The notes beneath the pieces were generated by a model that was not told the origin of the DNA, made no database searches, and was given only the letters and a program-made list of their open reading frames with translations. Positions 1-8,658 of a stretch of 64,000 bases of DNA are shown in pieces. The stretch spans positions 35,482 through 99,481 of the forward strand of contig CAZAJG010000011.1 in the NCBI GenBank assembly GCA_964485405.1, read 5' to 3'. How positions within the stretch are numbered: the stretch's first letter is position 1; each line of letters begins with the position of its first letter. This DNA comes from CAKZNE01 sp964485405 (lineage in GTDB: Bacteria; Bacteroidota; Bacteroidia; Flavobacteriales; Schleiferiaceae). Made by a program: the position numbers and the translations under genes.

Positions 1-3
1 TCT

Positions 4-756
4 TTATAATTCTTTTTCATTCTCCTGTATACTTCGCGTAATCAGTTTGTAAATTTCTTGTGTATTGGAGTCTTTTAGGCTGGCTAAATGACTATCAATA
101 GTGTTTTGGTCTTTTCGAATTGCTGGTCCGGTTTGAAATTTTAAAGGTGCATCGTTACCCAATCTTTCTACCGCTTGAAGCAGTAAAGGCTTAAGTAAAT
201 CAAAAGGCAACTGAGCCTCCGTCATAACTTCATAAGCCTTTTGAAACAACAGATTTGAAAAATTTTGAGATAAAACAGCCGCTAAATGTAGTTTTTTTCG
301 CTGTTCTGAATTTATAACATGGGTTCTAACACCTAAAGTGTTAGCCAGTTTTCGCAAAATTGCCAAGGCATTTTCCGTATTTGCCTCTAAGCAAAAAGGG
401 ATGGTTTCAACATTTACAGCACTTCCTTGCGTTAAACTCATGAGCGGATAAAATATACCACGTTGGTTATGTTTCAAATCCAAAGCCTGTATGGAGGTAG
501 TTCCCGAAACATGAGCAATCAAATTTGTTGACGCTTCTAAACGAGAGCTTACCTCAAAAACAGCCGTATCTGGAACACATAGCAGTACAACATCTAAGGT
601 GTTTATGTAATGAGAATAGGCGTTTAAAGAGATAAATCCACTTTCCTCTTTTTGGCTAAAGCAATGCACCTCAAGCTTCGCTTTTTTGAATTGCGATGCT
701 AAATAACGTCCCACACGACCCATTCCAACAATCCCTATACGTAATGGCGTATTCAT
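4..756 (-). CDS. Rossmann-fold oxidoreductase-like protein with DUF2520 C-terminal domain
   Basis: A 250-residue cytoplasmic protein. The N terminus holds a dinucleotide-binding motif GIVGMGRVGRYL (about residues 8-19) followed by an alternating beta/alpha fold, as in NADP-dependent dehydrogenases. From about residue 125 on it matches the helical DUF2520 domain that follows this Rossmann fold in many Bacteroidota (recognised by overall pattern, including the LHLAAVLSQNFSNLL segment). No substrate is established for this family. It starts at ATG, with a Bacteroidota -7 box only 4 bases upstream, so its mRNA may be leaderless. It is transcribed away from the T9SS pair that follows. The stop codon lies 3 bases from the window edge, so neighbours on that side are unknown. 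Confidence 0.8.
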   Translation of the reverse strand: MNTPLRIGIVGMGRVGRYLASQFKKAKLEVHCFSQKEESGFISLNAYSHYINTLDVVLLCVPDTAVFEVSSRLEASTNLIAHVSGTTSIQALDLKHNQRGIFYPLMSLTQGSAVNVETIPFCLEANTENALAILRKLANTLGVRTHVINSEQRKKLHLAAVLSQNFSNLLFQKAYEVMTEAQLPFDLLKPLLLQAVERLGNDAPLKFQTGPAIRKDQNTIDSHLASLKDSNTQEIYKLITRSIQENEKEL

Positions 757-760
757 TCTT

Positions 761-768
761 CAAAAATA
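761..768 (-). promoter_or_regulatory. Candidate -7 box for the DUF2520 gene
   Basis: Read on the minus strand this is TATTTTTG, an exact match to the Bacteroidota -7 consensus TAnnTTTG. It ends 4 bases before the ATG at 756. A TTTG that could act as the -33 element lies at 793-796, a spacing of 24, slightly long. With the usual geometry transcription would start at or next to the A of the start codon. Confidence 0.4.
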
Positions 769-906
769 GAAAAGTGAATGAGTTCACATAGACAAAGCGT
801 TAAATAGTATGTTCCATTAAGTTTAGTCAAACTTTGTATATTGAAAGCTTGTTTTTTGGCTTCGGCCAGATGAAGAAAGAAATCTATCAAAATATCTATC
901 TCAATT

Positions 907-2877
907 GTGAACCAATATTCCCAAAACATTTGGTTAGACTTAAAAAGTAGGTGCTCTTTGAGGGCCTTAAGTTTAATCCTTTTTTCCGTATTCTTTTTTT
1001 CGTCACAAGCCGCGCATTTGGTAGGTGGAGAAATCTCATATACCTGCTTAGGCAATAACGACTATGAGATAAAGTTGAGAATTTACCGCGACTGTGCGGG
1101 TGGAGGCGCAGCTTTTGATGCTTCGGTGTCTATTGCTGTGTACGATGCTTCCAACAATCTAATCAAAGAACTTTCGGCCAATCAAGGTCCAGTAATTAGC
1201 ATCTCAACGGATTCAGTAGGTAATCCTTGTGTAACGGCCCCTACAGGTTTGTGTACAGAGTACGCAGAATATATAGTAACGGATAATTTACCTCCAATCG
1301 TTGGTGGGTATACGCTGTCGTGGCAACGTTGCTGTAGAAATGCGGCTATCCAGAATATTCCAACGCCCGATGATTATGGAAACACTTACACGGTTAATAT
1401 TCCAAGCAATGATGTTGCGTGTAATAGCTCGCCTCAATTTGTAGGAACAGCTCCTATTGTATTGTGTGTTAATTCGCCTTTAAATTTGGCTTTAAATGTT
1501 CAAGACCCAGATGGAGATTCGCTCCACATTGAGCTTTGTGATATTTTTGCGGGAGGAAGAAACACCGGTCAAAATGCAGGTTGCGCAACCACTGCAGTTA
1601 CACCTGCTCCTGCTTGTCCTCCTCCTTACAACGTAATTCCATTTTCTCCTCCTTTTACGAGTACATCACCGCTTTCGGCAAACCCTGCATTTGCTATAGA
1701 TCCTCAAACGGCAATTATTACTGGAACACCAGATCAACTGGGTAGATATGTGGTAGGTATTTGTGCGAGCGAATACCGAAATGGTGTGCTTTTGAGCACG
1801 GTTCGTCTAGATTATCAATTTATAGTTACGAGCTGTATACAAAAGGTAGTGAGCGATATGGTTACTCCTATAGAGGAACCCACTATTCTTTGTGATGGTT
1901 TAACCGTTCAGTTTCAATCGGAAAGCACAAACGCCAATACCTTTTTGTGGAACTTTGGAGATCCTGGAACACTTGCAGATTCTGCGATTACCGCTGCGCC
2001 AACGTATACATACTCCACCCCTGGTACCTATAGTGTTACATTGATAGCTGAACCTTATACAGAATGCAGCGATACGGTGGTAGTAGAGTTTGATATAGAA
2101 AACCCTATTGATCCTCAGTTTACCTTTACCGGACAAACGTGTTTTGAAGCTCAAAATGTTCTTTTTTCAACCAATGGAGCCTATCCAGCGGATGCAGTAT
2201 TTAATTGGAATTTCGGTTTTGCAAATATTCCTTCTTTTACTGGGCGAAACCCACCTCCGATCCAATGGCTCACGCCAGGTAAAAAGTATATTACGCTAAC
2301 CGTTTCAACGATAAACTGCACTTGGATAAAGATTGACTCATTGGACATCAGTAACCTAACCGCTACGATAGATGCGGGTCCAGATCAAACCATAAGCAAA
2401 GGAGAAACCGTTGAATTACAAGCATCAGACGGTATTGAGTATTACTGGTATGCCAATACTGGTGTAGAGTTGAGCAGTAGAGTAACGCAATCTACTTCTG
2501 CTCGGCTAGAGGAGAGAGATACCATTATATTTTATGTTCGAGTAAAGGATCGCTTTGGTTGCGAAGGTTTAGATTCGTTAACGGTAATTGTTTTGGATGG
2601 CGATATAGAAGGTCCGATTAACTTTATTTCCCCAAATGGAGATGGACTCAATGAGCAATTTGATCTTAAAATACTTAACCCGAACAACGACTGTTTTATT
2701 AGCATAATGAATAGGTGGGGTACAGAAGTATGGTCGGCTAACAGCTATCAAAACGATTGGAATGGAATAGATTTTGGAGGAAACGAATTACCCGATGGTA
2801 CCTACTATTATATTTTACGTTGTGGTAATGAAGTTCGATACCGATCTGCGGTAACCATAATTCGAGGAAGAGATTAA
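907..2877 (+). CDS. PKD-domain protein with T9SS type B (gliding-motility-associated) C-terminal domain
   Basis: A 656-residue exported protein. The signal peptide core is LSLILFSVFFFSSQA. Then comes a cysteine-rich N-terminal region (AHLVGGEISYTCLG, CCRNAAIQN, PACPPPYNVIPF) common in secreted Bacteroidota proteins. A PKD-like beta-sandwich with TFLWNFGDPG and YSTPGTYSVTLI lies around residues 335-395. The last 90 residues are the type B T9SS tag: SPNGDGLNEQFD, MNRWGTEVW, LPDGTYYYIL. It is probably secreted or surface-exposed and structural; no catalytic motif is visible. The start is uncertain: GTG at 907, or TTG at 958, which gives a compact 18-residue signal peptide. It is a tandem paralogue of the next gene. 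Confidence 0.85.
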   Translation: MNQYSQNIWLDLKSRCSLRALSLILFSVFFFSSQAAHLVGGEISYTCLGNNDYEIKLRIYRDCAGGGAAFDASVSIAVYDASNNLIKELSANQGPVISISTDSVGNPCVTAPTGLCTEYAEYIVTDNLPPIVGGYTLSWQRCCRNAAIQNIPTPDDYGNTYTVNIPSNDVACNSSPQFVGTAPIVLCVNSPLNLALNVQDPDGDSLHIELCDIFAGGRNTGQNAGCATTAVTPAPACPPPYNVIPFSPPFTSTSPLSANPAFAIDPQTAIITGTPDQLGRYVVGICASEYRNGVLLSTVRLDYQFIVTSCIQKVVSDMVTPIEEPTILCDGLTVQFQSESTNANTFLWNFGDPGTLADSAITAAPTYTYSTPGTYSVTLIAEPYTECSDTVVVEFDIENPIDPQFTFTGQTCFEAQNVLFSTNGAYPADAVFNWNFGFANIPSFTGRNPPPIQWLTPGKKYITLTVSTINCTWIKIDSLDISNLTATIDAGPDQTISKGETVELQASDGIEYYWYANTGVELSSRVTQSTSARLEERDTIIFYVRVKDRFGCEGLDSLTVIVLDGDIEGPINFISPNGDGLNEQFDLKILNPNNDCFISIMNRWGTEVWSANSYQNDWNGIDFGGNELPDGTYYYILRCGNEVRYRSAVTIIRGRD

Positions 2878-3010
2878 AACCTTAAATAGACACCGTACAC
2901 TCATTTAAAGTTGGGTTTGACCTATTAGGAATAGTGTTTTTTTGATGAAAGACGTAATTTGATCGTTTATAAAATAGGATCTGATGTAAATCAGAAAATT
3001 GTTTTAAACC

Positions 3011-4969
3011 ATAAAGAAAACCATCTCCATATCCTTCACTAGGACACTCTTAAGTGTTTTGTTCTTGTGCGCTCACTCACAATTGATAGCCAATCACATT
3101 AGTGGAGGCCATCTCAGCTACCGTTGTATAGGGTTTAACTCCTATGAGATTAAAATGTATATGTATAAGGATTGTGCAAACAGTTCTTTGAGTTTTACCC
3201 CTGCCGCAAGTATTGCTATTTACGATGGTAACGGACAATTCATCAGACAATCCACAATGTGGAGAGGTGCAAGCCTAAGGTTTGGTGAAGACTTAACCGA
3301 TCACCCATGTGCTATTGCTCCACCAAGTATTTGTACAGATTATGCCATATATCGAGATACTATCGGTTTACCTCCTACACCTGAAGGTTACACCCTTTCT
3401 TACCAGTTGTGTTGCAGAAACCCATCGATAAGCAACGTTTCTGGGCCTCAAAATTATGGGAGCACATTTACCATTCAAGTACCACCACACGACACACTTT
3501 GCAACAGTTCTCCTCAACTTAATGAGATTATTCCCAATGTAATTTGCGTTGAAGGGCCATTAGATCGAAAGCTAAACATTTCTGACCCCGATGGAGATTC
3601 GTTGGTGTTTGAGCTTTGTAATGTATTTGCAGGAGGAGGATTAACAGGTTCTACAACTGCTTGCCCTACTTTAGCTTTGGTTCCTTCCCCAGCCTGTCCA
3701 CCACCGTATAAGTCCGTACCATTTAATGGCACATATACAGCTCAAAATCCGCTCCCCGTATCGGCTCAACTTTACCTAGATCCAGATAGTGGACATTTCT
3801 ACGGTACACCTAGTCAAATAGGTCAATACATATTAGGGATTTGCGTAAAAGAGTATCGAGATGGAGTGTTACTGAGTACTTTTTTGATTGACTATCAATT
3901 TCATGCAGTTAGTTGTTTAGTTACTCGCAGTGATATGCTTACACCAGCAGAAGATCCATTGATGCTGTGTAACGGATTAACTATTGATTTTTTGGATCAA
4001 AGTGTAAACGCTTCTGACCTAAAATGGGATTTTGGTGACCCTTCAAGCACTCTAGATACGTCCACATCAACAACGCCCCAGTATACCTATCCAATTCCAG
4101 GAGTTTATCCTGTAACATTAATAACCGAACCGAATAATCCTTATTGTAGCGATACTCTAGTGGTTGACTTTCCAGTTCGGGAGCGAGTAGTTCCAGCCTT
4201 TATTTGGGATGGAAATGTGTGCTTTGAAAACAATGAAGTTTCGTTTGCTCCAATTGGCTATTATCCCAGTGATGTAAAGTTTGAGTGGGAATTTGGTCCG
4301 CTTGCGAATCCGCCAAGTGCAAAGTCTAAAAACCCACCAATGGTGAGTTGGTCTCAGCCAGGGTTTTACAACGTACAATTTGCTGTTTTATATGATTCAT
4401 GTCGGCAAGAGCATACCCAGATCTTAGAAATAAAGGACCTGGCTCAGGTTTTAGAGGCAGGACCAGACCAAATAGATCTAAAGCCCGGAGAGGTTGCTGA
4501 TTTAGAGGCGAGTGGTGCGGTACGATATTATTGGTATGCGGAGAATGGGACAGAATTTAGCAGTAGAATTACAGCAAAAACATCTGTTCGGATGGATAGT
4601 AGAGACTCACTCAAAGTTTATGTAAAAGGTTGGAGTGTAGATGGGTGTAGCAGTATTGATTCTTTGTATTTAATTGTTCCGAGGAATGAAGCGTTAAGTG
4701 CGCCTATCAACTTTTTCACACCCAATAAGGATGGGGTAAATGATGTATTCAATTTAGCAGAGTTCAATCCAGATAATTGTGCCATTTCTATTTTAAATCG
4801 TTGGGGGGTAGAAGTGTGGCAAGAAGACGTTTATAAAAACGATTGGACAGGCTTAGACTTTGGTGGAGATGAATTACCCGATGGAACCTACTACTATATT
4901 TTACAATGCGATGAGAAGGTGAAGCTAAAAGCTGCTGTGACTTTAATACGGGATACTTCTAAAAATTAG
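3011..4969 (+). CDS. Tandem paralogue: PKD protein with T9SS type B C-terminal domain, apparent ATA start
   Basis: It aligns along its length with the preceding protein: NHISGGHLSYRCIG near the N terminus, CCRNPSISN, PACPPPYKSVPF, a PKD-like domain with DLKWDFGDPSS, and the type B tag TPNKDGVNDVFN / LNRWGVEVW / LPDGTYYYIL. The first canonical start in frame is TTG at 3059, which would leave only FLCAHSQLIA before the mature protein. Reading upstream, the frame stays open from 3008 and encodes KKTISISFTRTLLSVLFLC directly after an ATA codon at 3011. That is a textbook lysine-then-hydrophobic signal peptide, so ATA at 3011 (652 residues) is the best start. An in-frame stop sits at 3005. Function is probably a secreted surface component. 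Confidence 0.75.
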   Translation: MKKTISISFTRTLLSVLFLCAHSQLIANHISGGHLSYRCIGFNSYEIKMYMYKDCANSSLSFTPAASIAIYDGNGQFIRQSTMWRGASLRFGEDLTDHPCAIAPPSICTDYAIYRDTIGLPPTPEGYTLSYQLCCRNPSISNVSGPQNYGSTFTIQVPPHDTLCNSSPQLNEIIPNVICVEGPLDRKLNISDPDGDSLVFELCNVFAGGGLTGSTTACPTLALVPSPACPPPYKSVPFNGTYTAQNPLPVSAQLYLDPDSGHFYGTPSQIGQYILGICVKEYRDGVLLSTFLIDYQFHAVSCLVTRSDMLTPAEDPLMLCNGLTIDFLDQSVNASDLKWDFGDPSSTLDTSTSTTPQYTYPIPGVYPVTLITEPNNPYCSDTLVVDFPVRERVVPAFIWDGNVCFENNEVSFAPIGYYPSDVKFEWEFGPLANPPSAKSKNPPMVSWSQPGFYNVQFAVLYDSCRQEHTQILEIKDLAQVLEAGPDQIDLKPGEVADLEASGAVRYYWYAENGTEFSSRITAKTSVRMDSRDSLKVYVKGWSVDGCSSIDSLYLIVPRNEALSAPINFFTPNKDGVNDVFNLAEFNPDNCAISILNRWGVEVWQEDVYKNDWTGLDFGGDELPDGTYYYILQCDEKVKLKAAVTLIRDTSKN

Positions 4970-5083
4970 TCTCGTAAAAGTCTGTTTCCAAGCTAGTTCT
5001 GTTACTTCAAGCGTTGATCTTCCAAGCCATCTGTTTCAAAGTCATTTTGATTTATTAATTTCAGGCCAACAACGGGACTATCC

Positions 5084-5392
5084 TTGAAAACCATTTTAAC
5101 ATACCTCAAAAAGAACTGGATCATTTACCTTTCTCTTGCCAGCTACTTTCTTTTACTCGTAATTAATGCAGTAGGGTATGCGGTAGGTTTACCCTCATGC
5201 CCAATAAGTAGCTTTACCGGATGGAAATGTTTCGGGTGTGGAATGAATCACGCTTGTATAGATCTGTTAAAAGGGGATGTTGCAGAAGCGTATGGCCATA
5301 ACAAGTTGTTATTTGGCTGGTTGGTGTTCATTCCGAGTTGGATATTTTACGACTTTCGCAAATACTTAAAATCAATAAAAACCAAACTTTAA
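5084..5392 (+). CDS. DUF2752 family small membrane protein
   Basis: A 102-residue protein with two predicted membrane segments (WIIYLSLASYFLLLVINAVGY and a C-terminal FGWLVFIPSWIFYDF). Between them is the family signature CPISSFTGWKCFGCGMNHA, with paired cysteines near residues 39, 49 and 52, typical of DUF2752. Function of the family is unknown. It starts at TTG (TTGAAAACC), the only sensible start for this length. It ends 2 bases before the next membrane-protein gene, so the two are probably co-transcribed. Confidence 0.75.
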   Translation: MKTILTYLKKNWIIYLSLASYFLLLVINAVGYAVGLPSCPISSFTGWKCFGCGMNHACIDLLKGDVAEAYGHNKLLFGWLVFIPSWIFYDFRKYLKSIKTKL

Positions 5393-5394
5393 TT

Positions 5395-6219
5395 ATGAAT
5401 GATTACAATCAGATACTCAAAGATGGGTATCGTTTTAATATGGGAGAATACATCAGTGATGGCTGGAAACTGTTCTCCAAAGGAGCGGGTAGTTTTATAG
5501 GGTTCTTCATCCTGTCTTTTATAGGTATAATGATATTATCCTTTATTCCTTTTATAAATTTCATTTCTAATTTTATTCAAATTCTTCTGTATGCAGGGAT
5601 GTATGTTTTTTGCCGACAGCTAACAAAAGGACACGAGGAGTTTGGAGACTTTTTTAAAGGCTTCAATTATGCGGGACCCCTTATTCTACATAACATAGTT
5701 TTATTCTTGTTTTTTGCCCCGTTAATGTTCCTGTTATTCGGGTTCATTATTCCTTTTGAACTCTTTGCAGAGATGTTAGGCGCAGGACCTTTCGATCAAC
5801 AGGAAATAGGGCAAGAAATAGGGTTTCAAATGGCTCAAAATATGGCGGCAAGTTGGTGGGTTTTTCTACTGGTTATTTTTGCCAGCTTTTATTTGGGTCT
5901 CTCCTATCTTTTTGTTGTACCTCTAATTGTAGATGGTAAACTTGGCTTTTGGGAGGCAATGGAATTGAGTAGAAAGGTTGTTGGTAAAAAGTTTTTCAAC
6001 TATGTTATAATGATGATTGCTATAGGGATCCTTTTAGGATTGGGGGTTGTATTTACTTGTGGTTTAGGAGTCTTAGTAGCAGGTCCTTTATTTTATTGCA
6101 TCATGTTTTCTGCTTACGATAAGATTTTCACTCCTTATCTACACTCGGTGGAAGATGAAATTGATGAATTTGGTGGAGGCCAAAATGACTCCAATACAGA
6201 AAAAGAATACGATAACTAA
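5395..6219 (+). CDS. Multipass membrane protein, family uncertain (DUF975/DUF2189-like)
   Basis: A 274-residue protein starting at ATG 5395, two bases after the upstream stop. A short cytoplasmic N terminus (YRFNMGEYISDGWKLFSKGAG) precedes about six hydrophobic helices. The pattern 'helix, G-x-G-W-x-L-F' followed by paired membrane helices resembles the DUF975/DUF2189 integral-membrane group, but I cannot assign it with certainty. The tail is acidic (VEDEIDEFGGGQND). Its stop codon overlaps the stop of the convergent DUF58 gene (bases 6216-6219, CTAA read both ways). No catalytic residues are evident. Confidence 0.7.
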   Translation: MNDYNQILKDGYRFNMGEYISDGWKLFSKGAGSFIGFFILSFIGIMILSFIPFINFISNFIQILLYAGMYVFCRQLTKGHEEFGDFFKGFNYAGPLILHNIVLFLFFAPLMFLLFGFIIPFELFAEMLGAGPFDQQEIGQEIGFQMAQNMAASWWVFLLVIFASFYLGLSYLFVVPLIVDGKLGFWEAMELSRKVVGKKFFNYVIMMIAIGILLGLGVVFTCGLGVLVAGPLFYCIMFSAYDKIFTPYLHSVEDEIDEFGGGQNDSNTEKEYDN

Positions 6220-7571
6220 AGTACGCCTCTAGCTTTCAGTTCTAGATATTTATTAATGGTATTTATGGTAAGATCTTGCGGTTCCGTAAGAATACTGTAA
6301 ATACCATTTTTATTTAGCTCCTTAACGATTAGCTTTTTATCGTGTTGAAGTTTTTCGGCCATGGTTTGATCGTATAATGATTTTAACCCACTGGTTTTAC
6401 TATTGGCCCGTTCGTTTACCTCAGAATTGTCAAATATAACGGTGCACAAAACGTGATTTTTAGCGATAGCCTTTAAATAATGCAGTTGGTTTTGCAAGCT
6501 AATCATGGAGTCGAAATTGGTGAAAAGAATCAGTAAACTGCGCTTTTTAATTTGTACTCTTATGTTTTTGTACAATCGTAAATAATCAGGCTCTTTCATT
6601 CTTACCTGCTGATTGTAAAGAGCTTCTGAAATTAACCCCATTTGCGTGCGAATGCCTTTGGCAGGAATAAAACTTCCAATTTTATCCGAAAAAGTAATCA
6701 TCCCAGCTTTATCGCCTCGCGCTTGAGCAATACCTAATAGTACAAGTGTAGAGTTGATGGCATAATCAATCAAATTCATTCCATTGAAGGGCATTTGCAT
6801 CATCCTGCCTTTATCCACTAAACAGTAAACATTTTGCGACTTTTCTTCTTGATGCTGATTGACCATCAGTTCATTTCTTCGGGCCGTAGCTCTCCAGTTA
6901 ATTTTTCGGTAATCATCGCCCAGTACATAATCTTTTATCTGCTCAAACTCTTTACTTTGTCCAATGTGGCGTACTTTTTTCACCCCTTCCTCAGAGAGTC
7001 TATTGCTTATTGCTAGAAAGGAATATTTGCGGTATTGAATAAAGGACGGGTATACTTTTACCTCTTGAGATAAATCAATACTTAAACGCCTTTTTAAAAG
7101 TTGAAGCGGGGTAGAAATGAAGATGTGAAGATGCCCAAATTGATATACACCTCTTTGAACCGGTCTTATCTCATACAGCACTTCTTTCTCAAATATTCTA
7201 GGCGTTTTATCCAGTTCAAAAGCCTTATCGCGCAATTGCAATTGAACCGGAAATTCATCTATAACTTCTAAACGAGAACTAAAAGCTAGTTTCCCTTTAA
7301 GCTGAAGAATAACGGGGTTATAATCGCCATTTGAGAGTTTGTTTTCTATTATGCGTTTTGCTGCAATAGGACGTTTAGCAGAGAATAGAAGTAAAGCATC
7401 TATTAGAACCAATACACCAATGGAAAGAAGTAAAATTTGACCCACAGGAATAAAGTATGGATAGGGGAAACCTAAACAAAAAATAAAGACAACCCCTAAT
7501 ACAGCATATAAAAGGCGATTGTTTAAAAACACATCGGGTATATACTTATCGAGGAACTTCAATTTGCTCAA
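6216..7571 (-). CDS. DUF58 domain-containing protein (MoxR-associated)
   Basis: A 451-residue protein. Two N-terminal membrane helices (about 15-65) precede a beta-rich region and then the DUF58 core, recognisable from FEQIKDYVLGDDYRKINW and RNELMVNQHQEEK. This core leads into a vWA-like fold (VYCLVDKGRMM). DUF58 proteins are encoded next to MoxR ATPases and are thought to act with them in folding or assembly of envelope proteins. Here the gene overlaps the MoxR gene by 26 bases, which indicates translational coupling. It starts at TTG 7571; no ATG occurs before the first membrane helix. Confidence 0.85.
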   Translation of the reverse strand: MSKLKFLDKYIPDVFLNNRLLYAVLGVVFIFCLGFPYPYFIPVGQILLLSIGVLVLIDALLLFSAKRPIAAKRIIENKLSNGDYNPVILQLKGKLAFSSRLEVIDEFPVQLQLRDKAFELDKTPRIFEKEVLYEIRPVQRGVYQFGHLHIFISTPLQLLKRRLSIDLSQEVKVYPSFIQYRKYSFLAISNRLSEEGVKKVRHIGQSKEFEQIKDYVLGDDYRKINWRATARRNELMVNQHQEEKSQNVYCLVDKGRMMQMPFNGMNLIDYAINSTLVLLGIAQARGDKAGMITFSDKIGSFIPAKGIRTQMGLISEALYNQQVRMKEPDYLRLYKNIRVQIKKRSLLILFTNFDSMISLQNQLHYLKAIAKNHVLCTVIFDNSEVNERANSKTSGLKSLYDQTMAEKLQHDKKLIVKELNKNGIYSILTEPQDLTINTINKYLELKARGVL

Positions 7572-8652
7572 TTATATCTTTAATCACTTCTTTAGTTTGT
7601 ATTCCCTCCATTTCTTTCTCAGGGGTAAGCACCACTCTATGACTCAAAACTGGATATGTAGCTTGTCTAATATCATCTGGAGTGATAAAATCTCGTCCTT
7701 TTATGGCGGCTAAGGCTTTAGATGCATTCAGTATTCCTATAGAGGCTCTTGGCGATGCCCCTAGATAGAGCTGTGCATTTTCACGCGTATTGCCTACTAA
7801 CGATGCTATGTACTTCAGCAAATTAGGCTCAACTCGAACTTTTTGAACCAGAGTGCGTAGCTTTTTAAGCTCTTTTGTACTAATAATCTTTTCTACATCA
7901 TCGAATTGGTTTTTAATGCGTTGATCAGAAACACCTTGTAAAATTTCAATTTCCTCCTCCAAGCTTGGGTAATCTACATCTATCTTAAAAAGGAAACGGT
8001 CCAATTGCGCTTCAGGGAGTTTGTATGTTCCTTCATGCTCCACTGGGTTTTGAGTGGCTAAAACAATAAAAGGAAATTCCAAGGGATAGCTTACACCGTC
8101 TACCGTAACTTGATTCTCTTCCATACATTCAAAAAGAGCCGCTTGGGTTTTTGCGGGTGCACGATTGATTTCGTCAATAAGCACCACACCGCTAAAAATC
8201 GGACCTTTTCTAAACTCAAAAGAGGAATCTTTCATGTTAAAGATATTCGTACCCGTAACATCTGAAGGCATTAAATCCGGTGTAAATTGAATACGAGAAA
8301 AAGGGGCATCTAGTACTTTAGATATGAGCTTAGCTGTATAAGTTTTAGCAATACCCGGAACACCTTCTATAAGCAGATGTCCGCCCGAAAGTATTCCTGC
8401 TAATATGAGCTCCACCAACTCACTTTGACCAACTAGTTTTTTGCCGATTTCGCGCTTAACCAAATGCACCATATTCGCTAATGGAGCTAGGTCGTTCTGC
8501 ATGGGTAAGTCTATAGGAGGAGTTTCCTCTGCATTTTGAGCCGCAGCTTGATCAACAGAAGGAGAATCTTCGTTACGCTCCTCTGTTGCATTATTTTCAG
8601 GCGCTTTGGGTTGTTCGTTCGCCTCTGGTGGTAAGGATTGATTTTCGTCCAT
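7546..8652 (-). CDS. MoxR family AAA+ ATPase
   Basis: A 368-residue cytoplasmic ATPase. The first 50 residues are a low-complexity acidic Gln/Pro/Glu-rich extension, longer than in most MoxR proteins. Walker A is GVPGIAKT, Walker B GVVLIDEINRAP, sensor 1 FIVLATQNPVEHEGTYKLPEAQ (shortened here), with the arginine-rich LDRFLF segment and a C-terminal lid domain (GASPRASIGILNASKALA). The family uses ATP hydrolysis to remodel partner complexes. The genes downstream (DUF58) and upstream (DUF4350, DUF4129, SpoIIM) are its usual associates and point to an envelope role. Confidence 0.92.
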   Translation of the reverse strand: MDENQSLPPEANEQPKAPENNATEERNEDSPSVDQAAAQNAEETPPIDLPMQNDLAPLANMVHLVKREIGKKLVGQSELVELILAGILSGGHLLIEGVPGIAKTYTAKLISKVLDAPFSRIQFTPDLMPSDVTGTNIFNMKDSSFEFRKGPIFSGVVLIDEINRAPAKTQAALFECMEENQVTVDGVSYPLEFPFIVLATQNPVEHEGTYKLPEAQLDRFLFKIDVDYPSLEEEIEILQGVSDQRIKNQFDDVEKIISTKELKKLRTLVQKVRVEPNLLKYIASLVGNTRENAQLYLGASPRASIGILNASKALAAIKGRDFITPDDIRQATYPVLSHRVVLTPEKEMEGIQTKEVIKDIIEQIEVPR

Positions 8653-8658
8653 TTGAGT

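Noticed and set aside
753..1055. 100-codon minus-strand frame between the first two genes
   Set aside because: Overlaps the start of the T9SS gene on the opposite strand and has no recognisable features.
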